NCBI GenBank assembly: GCA_017617615.1
Contig: JAFZVV010000011.1
Coordinates: forward strand, 502,731 to 566,730
DNA from: Prevotella sp.
GTDB lineage: Bacteria; Bacteroidota; Bacteroidia; Bacteroidales; Bacteroidaceae
Length of the DNA stretch: 64,000 nt
Direction: 5' to 3'
Shown piece by piece: positions 10,271 through 20,231 of this stretch. Within the stretch, counting starts at the first letter, position 1; each line of letters opens with the position of its first letter. The translations under genes were made by a program, and so were the position numbers. A model generated the notes under the pieces. The model did not search any database, was not told where the DNA came from, and worked only from the letters and a program-made list of their open reading frames with translations.

Positions 10271-13200
10271 ATGAGTAAGAGAATTACATCTATCACTATG
10301 GGATTGCTGGCCATGATGCTCATGCTGGCTACCCCATCCTTTGCCCAGGTAGGCGCCAAGCCTATGAAGGCAAAGAAAATGACAGCCTTTGAACAGGCCG
10401 TCAAGAAAGCGGAATTCTACAAACAGCATCCCGCTCTCGCCAAAGCCCCTCAAGCCAGACAAAAGGACAAATCGGCTATGGCGTTAACCAACGTGAGCCA
10501 GCTTAGGGTAAAGCAAGACGTTGGCGCACTCAAGGCAGGCGATGGCACAGACCTGCTCGGTAGCTTGGTTTATGGTAATGTTGATACTGGATTGTACACC
10601 TTCCAGGCTACCTCCTCGCCATCACTCCTTTCCTATGTCGAAGACCCCTATTTGACAATTAACGGTGGTGGTGCCCTGATTGACGGCAAATTGTATTTTG
10701 CCTCTTATGAGAGTTTCTGGGGCATCTGGATCTTCACTTACCACTATGTCTACGACCTCGCTTCCAACACTTGGCTGGTAGAGGAGGACGACGACTCCGA
10801 CCTTTCTCTCATTGCCACTGCCGTGGCTTATGATGAGTCAACAAAGTTGGCTTATGGTATGTTCTATGATGAATATGCAGAGAACCTGCAGTTCTGCTCC
10901 ATGGACTATACCACATGGACCAAGACCGTTATTGGTGACGGCACGCTTGAGCATGGTTTCGAATATATTTGCTTCGCTTCCGATGGAAAGGGCAATATCT
11001 TTGGTTGTACAACCTCGGGTGATATCTACAAGATTGATGTCAAGACCTCGCAAGAGACCCTGTTCGTTTCTACTGGATTCCCTGTAGACGCTTACGTACA
11101 GGCTGCTACCATCAGCAACAAGACCAACAACTTGTACTGGACATTCATCTTGGCCGATGATACATCAGGTATCATGCAGGTTGACCTCAACACCGGAGAA
11201 AACGAGGTTGTCGGATACTTCTCTGAGCCCGCTGAATTCGGATTCCTTACCTCAATGTCTGATATGTATGCTGATGGTGCTCCCGGAAAGGCCGTCAACC
11301 TGAAGGCATATGTAGAGAACGATGCACCCAACGACGTGAAGGTGTCGTTCAGTCTGCCTACGTTGGCATACGACGGTGTGACCGAACTCACTGGTGTGCT
11401 CGAATACACGATTTTCGTGAACGACGAGGTTTATCTCAAGGGTTCCGGACAGCCAGGCGCTGCCATCATCCGCAATATCCCGGGCGTGAACACCGGCAAG
11501 ACCGTCATCAAGGTCATCGTTACCAATGCCGTTGGCAGCAGTCCCGCCGCAGTAACGCAGTTGTGGGCTGGCCCCGACTCACCTAAGTCTCCAGAGCCAG
11601 CAACACTGGCTGTCGACGAAACTGGCAAGGCCACTGTCACTTGGACAGCCGTGAATCTCGAAGGTGCTCACGGAGGTTATGTCGATACCGACAACGTGAC
11701 CTACAAGGTGGTGCGCTATCCTGAGAATGTAGTTGTTGCAGAGGCCACTACTGGCACATCGCTCACCGAGGTCATCGACGTGACCAACCTGAGGATGGTG
11801 TCTTATGGCATCATCGCCGTGAATAGCGGCGCTGAGAGCGAAGAGGCAAAGACCAATGCCGTGAAGGTGGGCTCAAGCTACATCACACCTGCCGGCGACG
11901 ACTTCTCGGATGAGAGTTCGTTCGACCTCTATACCATCGTGGACGCCAATGAAGACGGTGCTACCTGGATCATGTACAATGGCGTTCCTTCGGCTAAGTA
12001 TCATTCAACCAACGATGCCGACGACTGGCTCATCACTTCTCCCGTCAAGCTCGAGGCTGGAAAACTCTATATCCTCAACTGCGAGGTTGGTCCTTATAGC
12101 ACATCCTATGTGCCTGAGCGCCTCGAAATCGCTCTCGGACAAGGTGTAGAGCCTGCTGCACTGAGCAAGCAGATTCTTGATCCTACCGATGTGTATGACA
12201 GGGTGAAACTGGCTCCGACATTCTCTGTTGAGGCCGACGGTGACTACAACATCGGCTTCCACTGCATCAGTGATGCCGACATGTGGTACCTGCAGCTCTA
12301 CAACTGGTCTGTCAGTGCTCCTATCGATCTGGCTGCTCCCGACAAACCATTCAATGCCTCTATTGTTCCTATGCAACCGGGTGCTTACAATGCACAGATT
12401 CAGTTCAATGCACCGCTTACAGCCATCAATGGTGAGAACCTCACTGGCAACCTGACCATCAAGGTCACCAGCGAAGACTTCGAGGACATCATCCTCACTG
12501 ATGTGGAACCCGGTTCGATGAATACCATTCCTGTATCGTATGAGAAGGGTGGCATCCACTCCGTCACCATTACCCCGAGCAACGACAAGGGCGAGGGCCT
12601 GTCTGTCACCGCTTCACGGTTCATCGGTAAGGATGCTCCTAAGGATGTGGAGAACATCGAGGGATACGACAACTTCAACGGCACCGCTACCTTCACTTGG
12701 GATAGACTCGACGACGAGGGTGTGAACGGTGGTTATGTTGACCCATTGGATGTCACATATAAAATCTATGGTGTCACTGCCGACGGCTATCTCGGTGACT
12801 TGCTCGCTGAGACGACAGATTGCAGCTACGTGCTTGCTTCCGATGCACTCGACAATGGTCCTATGGGCCTGGTTCAGCTCGTGGTTCAGGCTGTCACTGC
12901 AGAGGGTGAGAGCAACTACTCTGTTGGCGTTGTCGTAGGTGGTACACCCGACCCGATACCTTACAGCGAGACCTTCCCGGCAAACAGTATCGACAACTAT
13001 TGGTGGGTTTCCACTCCGAAGGGTAACGGCTGGAGTCTCTCCGGCGACGATTCCGACGGTAGTGGCGGATGCGCTGGCTTCATGTCACAGTCTGATGATT
13101 GCGACGCTTATATCTGCACGGGTAAGATTTCCGTGAAGGGTGCCGTGAATCCGAAGCTGTTCTTCGATTGGATTGCCCTCCCGCAGATGGATATGAAGGT

Positions 13201-14803
13201 ACGCGTGCTTGCTGACCGTCAGGACGGAAACGAGCCTGTTGAACTGAAGGTGATCGACTGCAAGGAAGTATCCGAAATCGCATGGGAAAGCGAAGTGCTT
13301 GACCTCAGCGCATTCACCAACGATCCTTACATCATCGTGAAGTTCGAGGCCCTGGCAAATGAGACTGGTGCAATCTTCGAGTTCGACGCTGTGAAGATCT
13401 ACGATGTCTACGCATACGACCTGGCGCTCAATCTCAGCTTGCCAAGAGCCGTGAATGTGGGTGAGAACATTAGTGCTACTTGCATTGTGACCAACATCGG
13501 TGAGAATGCAGTGGCTGCTGGTGACTACACCGTGAAGCTCTATGTCGACGGCAAGGAGTTTGATTCCTTTACCGAGACCGATGCTCTCGAGGCATACAAT
13601 GGTGCTGCCGTTTATGGATTCTCCTTCCCGGCTACCGTATTCTTCGGAACTCCGACTAACGTGAAGGCTGAAGTGGTATACAGCTACGACCTCGACCTTG
13701 AGAACAATGTTGCCGAGGGTAACGTCAACGTACGCCAGTCGAGTCTTGCACGCGTCAATGACCTCACCGCCGAGACTGGTGGATGGCCTGCTGTTGAACT
13801 GAAGTGGTCGGCTCCTGTCATCGAGGAGGTTGAGAGCGAGATTATCACTGAGGACTTCGAGGACCAGGAAATCTTCGTGCCGCTGTCAGTGGGTGGCATC
13901 ACCGAGGAAATCCACACTGGTGCATTCGGTGCATGGAAGCTCTATGATGGCGACGGTGTTGGAACCTACAGCTTCCAAAATGTTCCCCAGAATTACGACA
14001 ACATGTACGCTCCTATGGCATACCAGGTATGGAATCCTGGATTGATCGGCTTCGACCTCTCCAACGAGCAAGTCGTACAGGCTCAGGGCCCGAACTCCGG
14101 CGACCAGTTCCTGATGTCATTCAGCTGCACCGATTACCTGGCATGTGACAAGTGGCTCATCTCGCCACTGCTCTCAGGTGAGGCACAGACCATCAGCTTC
14201 TTCGTGAGCGAGATTACCGACCAGTATGGTCCTGAGCTCTACGAGGTATGGTACTCCACTACTGACGACGAGGTGACTTCGTTCGAGAAACTGGATGAGG
14301 CACAAGTTCCTTCTACCGACTGGACAGAGGTGACTTACGACCTGCCCGCAGGTGCCAAGTACTTCGCTATCCGCATGGTTTCCGCCGACGTCTTCGGATT
14401 CGAGGTTGACGATATCACTTATGCTGCAGCAGCAGCCAAGAAACTGAGCCTCGCTACCGAGATTACCGGCTACAACATCTATCGTGACGGCGAGCTTATC
14501 GCTTCCGTGGGTGCCGACGTGAACAGATACATCGACATCAACGAGACCGACGGTGAGCATACCTACTACGTGACTGTGCTCTATGGTGACAAGGAGTCGG
14601 GCCTCTCCAACGGTGCTACCGTTGTGACCGCTATCACCGAGCTCACCAATGACGCATCGCTCCAGGATGCCGACATCACGGTCTATGCTACCAATGGTGC
14701 AGTAGTGGCATCGGGCAAGGGCGTGTACAACGGCCTCGCCAAGGGTGTCTACGTCATCCGCAACAATGAGACAGGCCTGGTGAAGGGTGTTTCGAAGAAA
14801 TAA
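10271..14803 (+). CDS. Large T9SS-secreted adhesin-like protein, multi-domain
   Basis: A 1510-residue surface protein. I start it at the ATG at 10271 because it gives a signal peptide (MSKRITSITMGLLAMMLMLA, cut after FAQ). Order of parts: a propeller-like region (about 75-330), fibronectin-III-like repeats (about 340-530), a choice-of-anchor/cleaved-adhesin domain with DDWLITSPVKL (about 540-680), more Fn3-like units (690-880), a second anchor domain with YWWVSTPKGNGWSLSGDDSD (890-1050), a CARDB-like unit (1053-1150), a third anchor domain with CDKWLISPLLSG (1190-1400), and an Fn3-like unit. The C-terminus, ITVYATNGAVVASGKG to the end, is a T9SS sorting domain. Cleaved-adhesin domains occur in the gingipain and HagA adhesins of Porphyromonas, so binding to host or dietary protein or glycan is an inference. 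No catalytic domain was recognised. Confidence 0.85.
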   Translation: MSKRITSITMGLLAMMLMLATPSFAQVGAKPMKAKKMTAFEQAVKKAEFYKQHPALAKAPQARQKDKSAMALTNVSQLRVKQDVGALKAGDGTDLLGSLVYGNVDTGLYTFQATSSPSLLSYVEDPYLTINGGGALIDGKLYFASYESFWGIWIFTYHYVYDLASNTWLVEEDDDSDLSLIATAVAYDESTKLAYGMFYDEYAENLQFCSMDYTTWTKTVIGDGTLEHGFEYICFASDGKGNIFGCTTSGDIYKIDVKTSQETLFVSTGFPVDAYVQAATISNKTNNLYWTFILADDTSGIMQVDLNTGENEVVGYFSEPAEFGFLTSMSDMYADGAPGKAVNLKAYVENDAPNDVKVSFSLPTLAYDGVTELTGVLEYTIFVNDEVYLKGSGQPGAAIIRNIPGVNTGKTVIKVIVTNAVGSSPAAVTQLWAGPDSPKSPEPATLAVDETGKATVTWTAVNLEGAHGGYVDTDNVTYKVVRYPENVVVAEATTGTSLTEVIDVTNLRMVSYGIIAVNSGAESEEAKTNAVKVGSSYITPAGDDFSDESSFDLYTIVDANEDGATWIMYNGVPSAKYHSTNDADDWLITSPVKLEAGKLYILNCEVGPYSTSYVPERLEIALGQGVEPAALSKQILDPTDVYDRVKLAPTFSVEADGDYNIGFHCISDADMWYLQLYNWSVSAPIDLAAPDKPFNASIVPMQPGAYNAQIQFNAPLTAINGENLTGNLTIKVTSEDFEDIILTDVEPGSMNTIPVSYEKGGIHSVTITPSNDKGEGLSVTASRFIGKDAPKDVENIEGYDNFNGTATFTWDRLDDEGVNGGYVDPLDVTYKIYGVTADGYLGDLLAETTDCSYVLASDALDNGPMGLVQLVVQAVTAEGESNYSVGVVVGGTPDPIPYSETFPANSIDNYWWVSTPKGNGWSLSGDDSDGSGGCAGFMSQSDDCDAYICTGKISVKGAVNPKLFFDWIALPQMDMKVRVLADRQDGNEPVELKVIDCKEVSEIAWESEVLDLSAFTNDPYIIVKFEALANETGAIFEFDAVKIYDVYAYDLALNLSLPRAVNVGENISATCIVTNIGENAVAAGDYTVKLYVDGKEFDSFTETDALEAYNGAAVYGFSFPATVFFGTPTNVKAEVVYSYDLDLENNVAEGNVNVRQSSLARVNDLTAETGGWPAVELKWSAPVIEEVESEIITEDFEDQEIFVPLSVGGITEEIHTGAFGAWKLYDGDGVGTYSFQNVPQNYDNMYAPMAYQVWNPGLIGFDLSNEQVVQAQGPNSGDQFLMSFSCTDYLACDKWLISPLLSGEAQTISFFVSEITDQYGPELYEVWYSTTDDEVTSFEKLDEAQVPSTDWTEVTYDLPAGAKYFAIRMVSADVFGFEVDDITYAAAAAKKLSLATEITGYNIYRDGELIASVGADVNRYIDINETDGEHTYYVTVLYGDKESGLSNGATVVTAITELTNDASLQDADITVYATNGAVVASGKGVYNGLAKGVYVIRNNETGLVKGVSKK

Positions 14804-14831
14804 ACTTCACGGCTTGCTTCAATAAGCCTTC

Positions 14832-14866
14832 AAGCCGCATCCCGCATCGGGGTGCGGCTTTTTTTT
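14832..14866 (+). terminator. Rho-independent terminator
   Basis: AAGCCGCATCCC pairs with GGGGTGCGGCTT (one G-U pair) around a short loop and is followed by eight T. It lies 28 bp after the stop of the adhesin-like gene. Confidence 0.9.
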
Positions 14867-14971
14867 GACCTTTGTGGATACCGTCTTCCATGGAGGAAAA
14901 AACACACGCTTAATAATTCATAAAATCTGAAAAAACCTGCTCGAAAACGTACACGTTTCAGGAATTATTTG

Positions 14972-14979
14972 TAACTTTG
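14972..14979 (+). promoter_or_regulatory. Bacteroidetes -7 box (TAACTTTG) for the C10 protease pair
   Basis: An exact TAnnTTTG match 60 bp before the ATG at 15039. I see no convincing -33 element. Confidence 0.5.
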
Positions 14980-15038
14980 TAGCCTAAAGCATTCAGATCA
15001 GCATTTTATTGCATTTAAGCTCATTTCATTATTATCTT

Positions 15039-17561
15039 ATGATGACCCTTTTGAGAAGGACACACTGGTTCTTGTCCGTTTTCCTGTTGAGCATTACGTT
15101 AATGGCCAATGCCGCACCTCGTACTAAAACACAGATGTTTTCCGCTGCCGCAGAGGCATTGCGGACGACTGATGCCATGCACGCGCCCTCGTCGGAGAGC
15201 CGTGAGTTGGTGGAATTGAAGTCGAATGCTGCCTTGACGCTCATCGGATACGACGGAGGAGCCTTTGCCGTGGTGGCTGCCGATGACATGTTTCCGGCCA
15301 TCCTGGGTGTGTCGTCCACAAGATATTCCAATGGAAGGAACCCCAACTTCGAGTTCTGGCTCCGTAGTATGTCGGCTGCTCTCACCTATAGGGCAGAGCA
15401 CAATATCCCTTCCAGAATCATCGCTCCCGACCCCAACGTCTATCCCACCGACGTGCCTCCCATGTTGACCACGGAATGGGACCAGTTAACCCCATACAAC
15501 AACCTCCTGCCCTCAGGCATCTATACCGGATGCGTGGCTACCGCCATGGCGCAGGTGCTCAACTACCACAAGCTGCCGGAGCATGGCATCGGCACGGCTT
15601 CTGTCTACGCAAAGGGAACCCAGGTGATAGCCACCTTCGAGGACGACTATTACGACTGGTCCAACATGCGCGATACCTACATGCCGGGTGAGTATAGCGA
15701 CGTGGAGGCCGATGCCGTGGCACTGCTCATGCGCGACTGCGGTGTGGCTGCGAAGATGCAGTATGGCGATGCCTTCGATGGGGGCAGCGGAGCCTACTCG
15801 CAGGATGCCGCCAAGGGCTTGCGCGACCATTTCGGCTTTGACAATGCCCAGTGCAAGGAGCGCAATAATTTCAGCGAAGAAGAATGGATGGACATGGTGT
15901 TCTCCGAATTGAGCACCAGGGGGCCTCTTTATTATGGTGGCACCGACATGCAGCATTTTGCTGGTCATGCCTTCGTCTTGCACGGCTACAATGAGGAGGG
16001 GCTGGTCTATGTGAACTGGGGATGGAGTGGCGACGACGACGGATACTATGACATCTCACTGCTCAACCCTCCGGGATATCGGTTCAGTGCCCAGCAAGAC
16101 ATGATTATCGGAATAGAAGGCCAGGGCACGCCCTTAGTCTCCATCGACACCTTGGTGACGGTAGAAAGGGGCGGACAGCTGGCGCTGCAACTCGACTCAT
16201 TGAAAGAGCGTGTGGCGAGCCTCAAGGTCGTAGGCGAGCTCAACGGCACCGACATGCGCCTCATCAGGTGGATGGCGGGATGTGACGTGACCTTCGAACG
16301 TACAAAGGGAATACTCCGACAGCTCGACCTCAGCGAAGCACGTATCGTGTCGGGTGGAGAACCCTATTTCATCGACCACAACGGACGGCACACGACCCGC
16401 GAGCACACGATAACATCACTGCTGTTCTATGGATGCCGAAACCTGCGTGACCTGGTACTGCCCGTCGATATCACCGCTATTGAGAAAGGTGCTTTCGCCC
16501 TCTGTACGTCGCTGAGGACGCTCGATATCCCCAATGGCGACGACAAGACCTATGTCATCAAGGACCACACCCTCTTCCCCAAGAGCGACACTTGCTGCAT
16601 ACAGGAAGTGCTGCCGACATGCAGGGGAGAGTATGTCGTACCTAAGGGCATCACCACCATCGACGACTATGCCTTCGCGGGCTGTTCGGGCGTCATGAGA
16701 ATTGAGATACCGTCGACGGTGACCAGCGTGGGCGATTATGCCTTCCAGAACACTGTCGGCCTCACTTCCATCAAAATGGCTCTTTACGACATCCCGGCGA
16801 CAGGGAGCAATGCCCTCGAGGGCGTGAAGGTGAGGTCGTGTAAACTCCAGGTGCCAGCCAGTACGAAGGAACAATACAAGCGCCATCCCGTATGGGGACT
16901 CTTCGCCGGTGGTGGTGGCGCTACGGCCTACGACAACATCGTCGAGTATGGTTCTGCCATCACCGCACGCAATGCCGGCAGGTTCTATGGTGAAGAGAAT
17001 CCGAAGTTGGGCTATATGATCAGTGGCGATATCCCTAGCGGTATCCCCGAAGTCACCTGCGACGCCACCATCGACTCGCCTGTCGGCGACTATGTCATAC
17101 ATGTGGAACCGGGTACGATTGAAGAGGAAATCGTGCAGTATTTCGATGGCGTGCTCCATGTGTGGGCAGCACCCCTGAACGTTTCCGTAGAAGACTATAC
17201 CCGCATGGAGGGTGAGGAGAATCCCGTTTTCGAACTGAAATACGAGGGCTTCAAGCTCGGACAGGACATGGAGGTCATCACCACGCTTCCTGTTGCTACC
17301 TGCGAGGCCGATGCGTCGTCGGCTCCTGGCACTTATGCCATCAACATCTCGGGTGGCGTGGCACCCAACTATGAGTTCAAATACAAGTCGGGCACGCTTA
17401 CCGTGACGCCCGACCCCACAGGCATCACCGAAATCACCCGTAGCGGACAAGGCAAGAAAGTGGTCTATACGCTCGATGGGCGCAGGATGGCGGTGAAAGA
17501 CCTGAAACAGCTTCCCAAGGGCATCTATGTGCTCGACGGAAAGAAAGTGACTATACAATAA
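15039..17561 (+). CDS. C10 family cysteine protease with LRR and MBG-like modules, T9SS cargo (copy 1)
   Basis: A secreted protease of the streptopain family, related by architecture to interpain A of Prevotella intermedia. I start at one of two adjacent ATGs (15039 or 15042); both lead into a signal peptide ending near MANAAPR. An inhibitory prodomain (about 28-130) precedes the catalytic domain. The nucleophile is Cys165 in YTGCVATAMAQ, and the catalytic His310 is in AGHAFVLHGYNEEG, followed by VNWGWSG. After the protease come BspA-type leucine-rich repeats (about 400-620) with ITTIDDYAFAGCSGVMRIEI, then MBG-like domains (about 645-800) with NPKLGYMISGD. The tail YTLDGRRMAVKDLKQLPKGI and onward is a T9SS sorting signal. 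All catalytic residues are present. The next gene, 2 bp downstream, is its paralogue. Confidence 0.9.
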   Translation: MMTLLRRTHWFLSVFLLSITLMANAAPRTKTQMFSAAAEALRTTDAMHAPSSESRELVELKSNAALTLIGYDGGAFAVVAADDMFPAILGVSSTRYSNGRNPNFEFWLRSMSAALTYRAEHNIPSRIIAPDPNVYPTDVPPMLTTEWDQLTPYNNLLPSGIYTGCVATAMAQVLNYHKLPEHGIGTASVYAKGTQVIATFEDDYYDWSNMRDTYMPGEYSDVEADAVALLMRDCGVAAKMQYGDAFDGGSGAYSQDAAKGLRDHFGFDNAQCKERNNFSEEEWMDMVFSELSTRGPLYYGGTDMQHFAGHAFVLHGYNEEGLVYVNWGWSGDDDGYYDISLLNPPGYRFSAQQDMIIGIEGQGTPLVSIDTLVTVERGGQLALQLDSLKERVASLKVVGELNGTDMRLIRWMAGCDVTFERTKGILRQLDLSEARIVSGGEPYFIDHNGRHTTREHTITSLLFYGCRNLRDLVLPVDITAIEKGAFALCTSLRTLDIPNGDDKTYVIKDHTLFPKSDTCCIQEVLPTCRGEYVVPKGITTIDDYAFAGCSGVMRIEIPSTVTSVGDYAFQNTVGLTSIKMALYDIPATGSNALEGVKVRSCKLQVPASTKEQYKRHPVWGLFAGGGGATAYDNIVEYGSAITARNAGRFYGEENPKLGYMISGDIPSGIPEVTCDATIDSPVGDYVIHVEPGTIEEEIVQYFDGVLHVWAAPLNVSVEDYTRMEGEENPVFELKYEGFKLGQDMEVITTLPVATCEADASSAPGTYAINISGGVAPNYEFKYKSGTLTVTPDPTGITEITRSGQGKKVVYTLDGRRMAVKDLKQLPKGIYVLDGKKVTIQ

Positions 17562-17563
17562 CA

Positions 17564-20089
17564 ATGAGACTGAAAACTATCCTATTGACAAGTGCCATGC
17601 TCTTCGCCGTGGCCTCGCTGTATGCCGCTCCCAGGACGACGGAACAGATGAGGCAGGCGGCAGCAGCGGTACTCTCGCGCACGGGGAAGATGGCGCACGT
17701 AAAAGGTGCGCAGACCCCGTTGCGGGAGATGAAGCGCACCGATGACTACTCGGTTTGGGGACTTGACAACGGGGGATTCGCCATAGTGGCTGTCGATGAT
17801 GCCATGCCCGAGATTCTGGGCTATTCGGAAAAGGCTTTCAATCCTTCCACCGATAACCCCAACTTCAGATGGTGGCTCAATATGGTAGAGCAGGCTTCCC
17901 AGCAGACACGTGCGCAAGGGATGAGAGCACCGGGCTTCATCGTGCCCGACACGGCACGGTTCAAGGAAAAGGTGCCTACGTTGCTTACCTCGGAGTGGGG
18001 ACAGGACCGGCCTTACTGGAACCAATGTCCGGTAACCACCGACACCTGCGTGACCGGATGTGTGGCCACTGCCATGGCCCAACTCATCTATTACCAGCGT
18101 GCACCCGAACATGGCACAGGTTCACATACGCTCTATGGGGCGGGAACGGCAGACTTCGAGCATACCTATTACCGCTACGACAAGATGCGCGACTTGTATT
18201 ACAACGAGAGCTATACCCCTGAAGAGGCGGATGCCGTGGCCGAACTGATGTCGCATTGTGGCATCGCTGTCGACATGGACTATTCTCCCGATGGGTCGGG
18301 AGCCATGTCAAGTTCTGCCGCGAATGCACTACGCAACTACTTCGGGTATGCCGAAGCGAAATTCCTGAACCGCAACAGTTACGGTGAGCGACAGTGGATG
18401 GAAATCCTCTACGAAGAGTTATGCAACAACCGTCCCGTGTATTACTCGGGCGTGGATTACGACCCCCTGGATGGAGGAGGACATGCCTTCGTCATCGACG
18501 GATACGATGAGGATGGTTTTGTGAGCGTGAATTGGGGATGGAACGGCACGGAGAACGGCTACTTCAACATCGCAGTGCTCAATCCCCGTACCTACTCCTT
18601 CAGCGGACAGCAGGATATGATTATTGGCATTGGCGGCAACCCCAAGGAGTCTATCAGCCGCGAGGTGAAGGTTTCCACGCCGGGAACGCTGCATCAGTTG
18701 ATTTCCGGCGATGAGACAACGATGGTTACCCAACTCAAGGTAGAAGGTCGACTCAATGGTTCTGACCTGGCTTTGCTCAGGCAGATGGCAGGAAGGAATG
18801 TGGATGGCACAGGGTCGCGAGGACGCCTTGCCGTACTCGACCTGAGTGAGGCGACCATCGTGGCGGGTGGCAGTGCCTACCTCAACCAGGAAGGCTATAG
18901 CTACTATACCGAGGATAACGAACTTGGTGACTATGCTTTCCATGGATGCAGGATGCTGCGCCACCTCATCATCCCCAAGGGTATTGTCAAGATTGGGAAA
19001 TCGGCTTTCGGCTTCTGTGAGAAGCTGGAGACACTCGAGGGGTTTGAACAGAGTGAGAGAAGCGACTTCATCTTTGACGGAGAGGCGCTCTATTCACGCA
19101 GTGATACCACTTGCCTGCTGATGGTGATGCCTTCGGTGAAAGGCTCCTACACGGTAAAGAATGGGGTGACGGTCATTTCCGACGGCGCATTCTCTTCTTG
19201 CCAGCAAATCAAGGAACTCTACATGTCTTCGTCGCTGCAGCGCATTGGCAACCAGGGACTTTTCTGTTCGTGGAGACTGCAGGTAATCAAACTCTTGTCG
19301 CGTGAACCCATAGAGGTGGGTGCCGACGGTCTTTACGGTATCCGCAAGAGCATGTGCAAGTTGTATGTCCCCGCAGGCAGCAAGGCCCTTTACAAACGGC
19401 ATGCCGCATGGGGCGAATTCGTCAAGGAAGGTTCCGGCGGCTACGACAACATCGTGGAGTATGGCTCTGCCATCACCGCACGCAATGCCGGGAAGTTCTA
19501 TGGCGACGAGATGCCACGCCTCGGTTATTACATCAGTGGCGACATGGTGACGGGTTTTCCCGAAGTGTGGTGTGATGCCGACCAGTATTCACCGGCGGGC
19601 ACTTATGTCATCCATGTGGGACCGGGAACGATTACCAACGAAATCGTGGAGTATTTCGACGGTACGTTGACCATCTGGCAGGCGCCCTTGACGGCAACTG
19701 TTGGCAACTATACAAGATATGAAGGGGAAGAGAACCCCGACTTCGACATCTCGATAACGGGATACAAGCTGGAAGAGGATGCTTCGGCGCTCACCCAATT
19801 GCCGGAGGCTACTTGTGAGGCAACACCCTCTTCGCCCGCAGGCGACTATCCCATCATCCTCTCTGGGGGTGAGGCCGACAACTATGCGTTCCGCTATACC
19901 CATGGTGTGCTTACTGTCTTGCCCGACCCAACAGGTATTACGACTATTCAAAAGAATGCATTGGAGAATGCAGGTGTTACTGATATTTTTACATTAGATG
20001 GACGTAAGGTTAAGTCATCGGACAACTGCCTGAAGGAGCTGCCTTCAGGATTATACGTCATCAAAGGAAAGAAGTTAATAGTGAAATAA
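17564..20089 (+). CDS. C10 family cysteine protease with LRR and MBG-like modules, T9SS cargo (copy 2)
   Basis: A tandem paralogue of the preceding gene, 841 residues, starting 2 bp after its stop and surely co-transcribed. The signal peptide is MRLKTILLTSAMLFAVASLY, cut near AAPR. Catalytic Cys166 is in VTGCVATAMAQ and His307 in GGHAFVIDGYDEDG, followed by VNWGWNG. The same order of prodomain, protease, BspA-type repeats, MBG-like segment and T9SS tail is kept. The C-terminal part from EYGSAITARNAGKFYG on is closest to copy 1, while the leucine-rich part has diverged more, which suggests different binding targets for two proteases of similar chemistry. Both look active. The last 40 codons are visibly more AT-rich than the rest. 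Confidence 0.9.
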   Translation: MRLKTILLTSAMLFAVASLYAAPRTTEQMRQAAAAVLSRTGKMAHVKGAQTPLREMKRTDDYSVWGLDNGGFAIVAVDDAMPEILGYSEKAFNPSTDNPNFRWWLNMVEQASQQTRAQGMRAPGFIVPDTARFKEKVPTLLTSEWGQDRPYWNQCPVTTDTCVTGCVATAMAQLIYYQRAPEHGTGSHTLYGAGTADFEHTYYRYDKMRDLYYNESYTPEEADAVAELMSHCGIAVDMDYSPDGSGAMSSSAANALRNYFGYAEAKFLNRNSYGERQWMEILYEELCNNRPVYYSGVDYDPLDGGGHAFVIDGYDEDGFVSVNWGWNGTENGYFNIAVLNPRTYSFSGQQDMIIGIGGNPKESISREVKVSTPGTLHQLISGDETTMVTQLKVEGRLNGSDLALLRQMAGRNVDGTGSRGRLAVLDLSEATIVAGGSAYLNQEGYSYYTEDNELGDYAFHGCRMLRHLIIPKGIVKIGKSAFGFCEKLETLEGFEQSERSDFIFDGEALYSRSDTTCLLMVMPSVKGSYTVKNGVTVISDGAFSSCQQIKELYMSSSLQRIGNQGLFCSWRLQVIKLLSREPIEVGADGLYGIRKSMCKLYVPAGSKALYKRHAAWGEFVKEGSGGYDNIVEYGSAITARNAGKFYGDEMPRLGYYISGDMVTGFPEVWCDADQYSPAGTYVIHVGPGTITNEIVEYFDGTLTIWQAPLTATVGNYTRYEGEENPDFDISITGYKLEEDASALTQLPEATCEATPSSPAGDYPIILSGGEADNYAFRYTHGVLTVLPDPTGITTIQKNALENAGVTDIFTLDGRKVKSSDNCLKELPSGLYVIKGKKLIVK

Positions 20090-20118
20090 GTGACCTTTTT
20101 TAAGTTTTGAATGGATGG

Positions 20119-20154
20119 GGACAGTGGCGATTGGTTCGTCGCTGTCCTTTTTTT
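20119..20154 (+). terminator. Rho-independent terminator of the protease pair
   Basis: GGACAG and GCGA (with a 3-nt bulge) pair with TCGCTGTCC, followed by seven T. It lies 30 bp after the stop at 20089. Confidence 0.75.
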
Positions 20155-20186
20155 CATTCTGGGTAAAAGGTCCTTAGGATGTTTGA

Positions 20187-20226
20187 TGCCATTACAGTCT
20201 ATATGAACCTAAAGACTGTAATGGCA
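20187..20226. repeat. Perfect 14-bp inverted repeat between convergent genes
   Basis: TGCCATTACAGTCT (20187-20200) and its exact complement (20213-20226) flank a 12-nt loop. It begins 5 bp after the stop of the minus-strand HAD gene. It has no T-run on either side, so it is an atypical terminator at best; a 3'-end stability hairpin or protein site is also possible. Confidence 0.7.
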
Positions 20227-20231
20227 CCGTG

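Noticed and set aside
15039..20089. Tandem genes as a sign of a mobile element
   Set aside because: No transposase, inverted ends or target duplications were found; ordinary gene duplication explains the pair.
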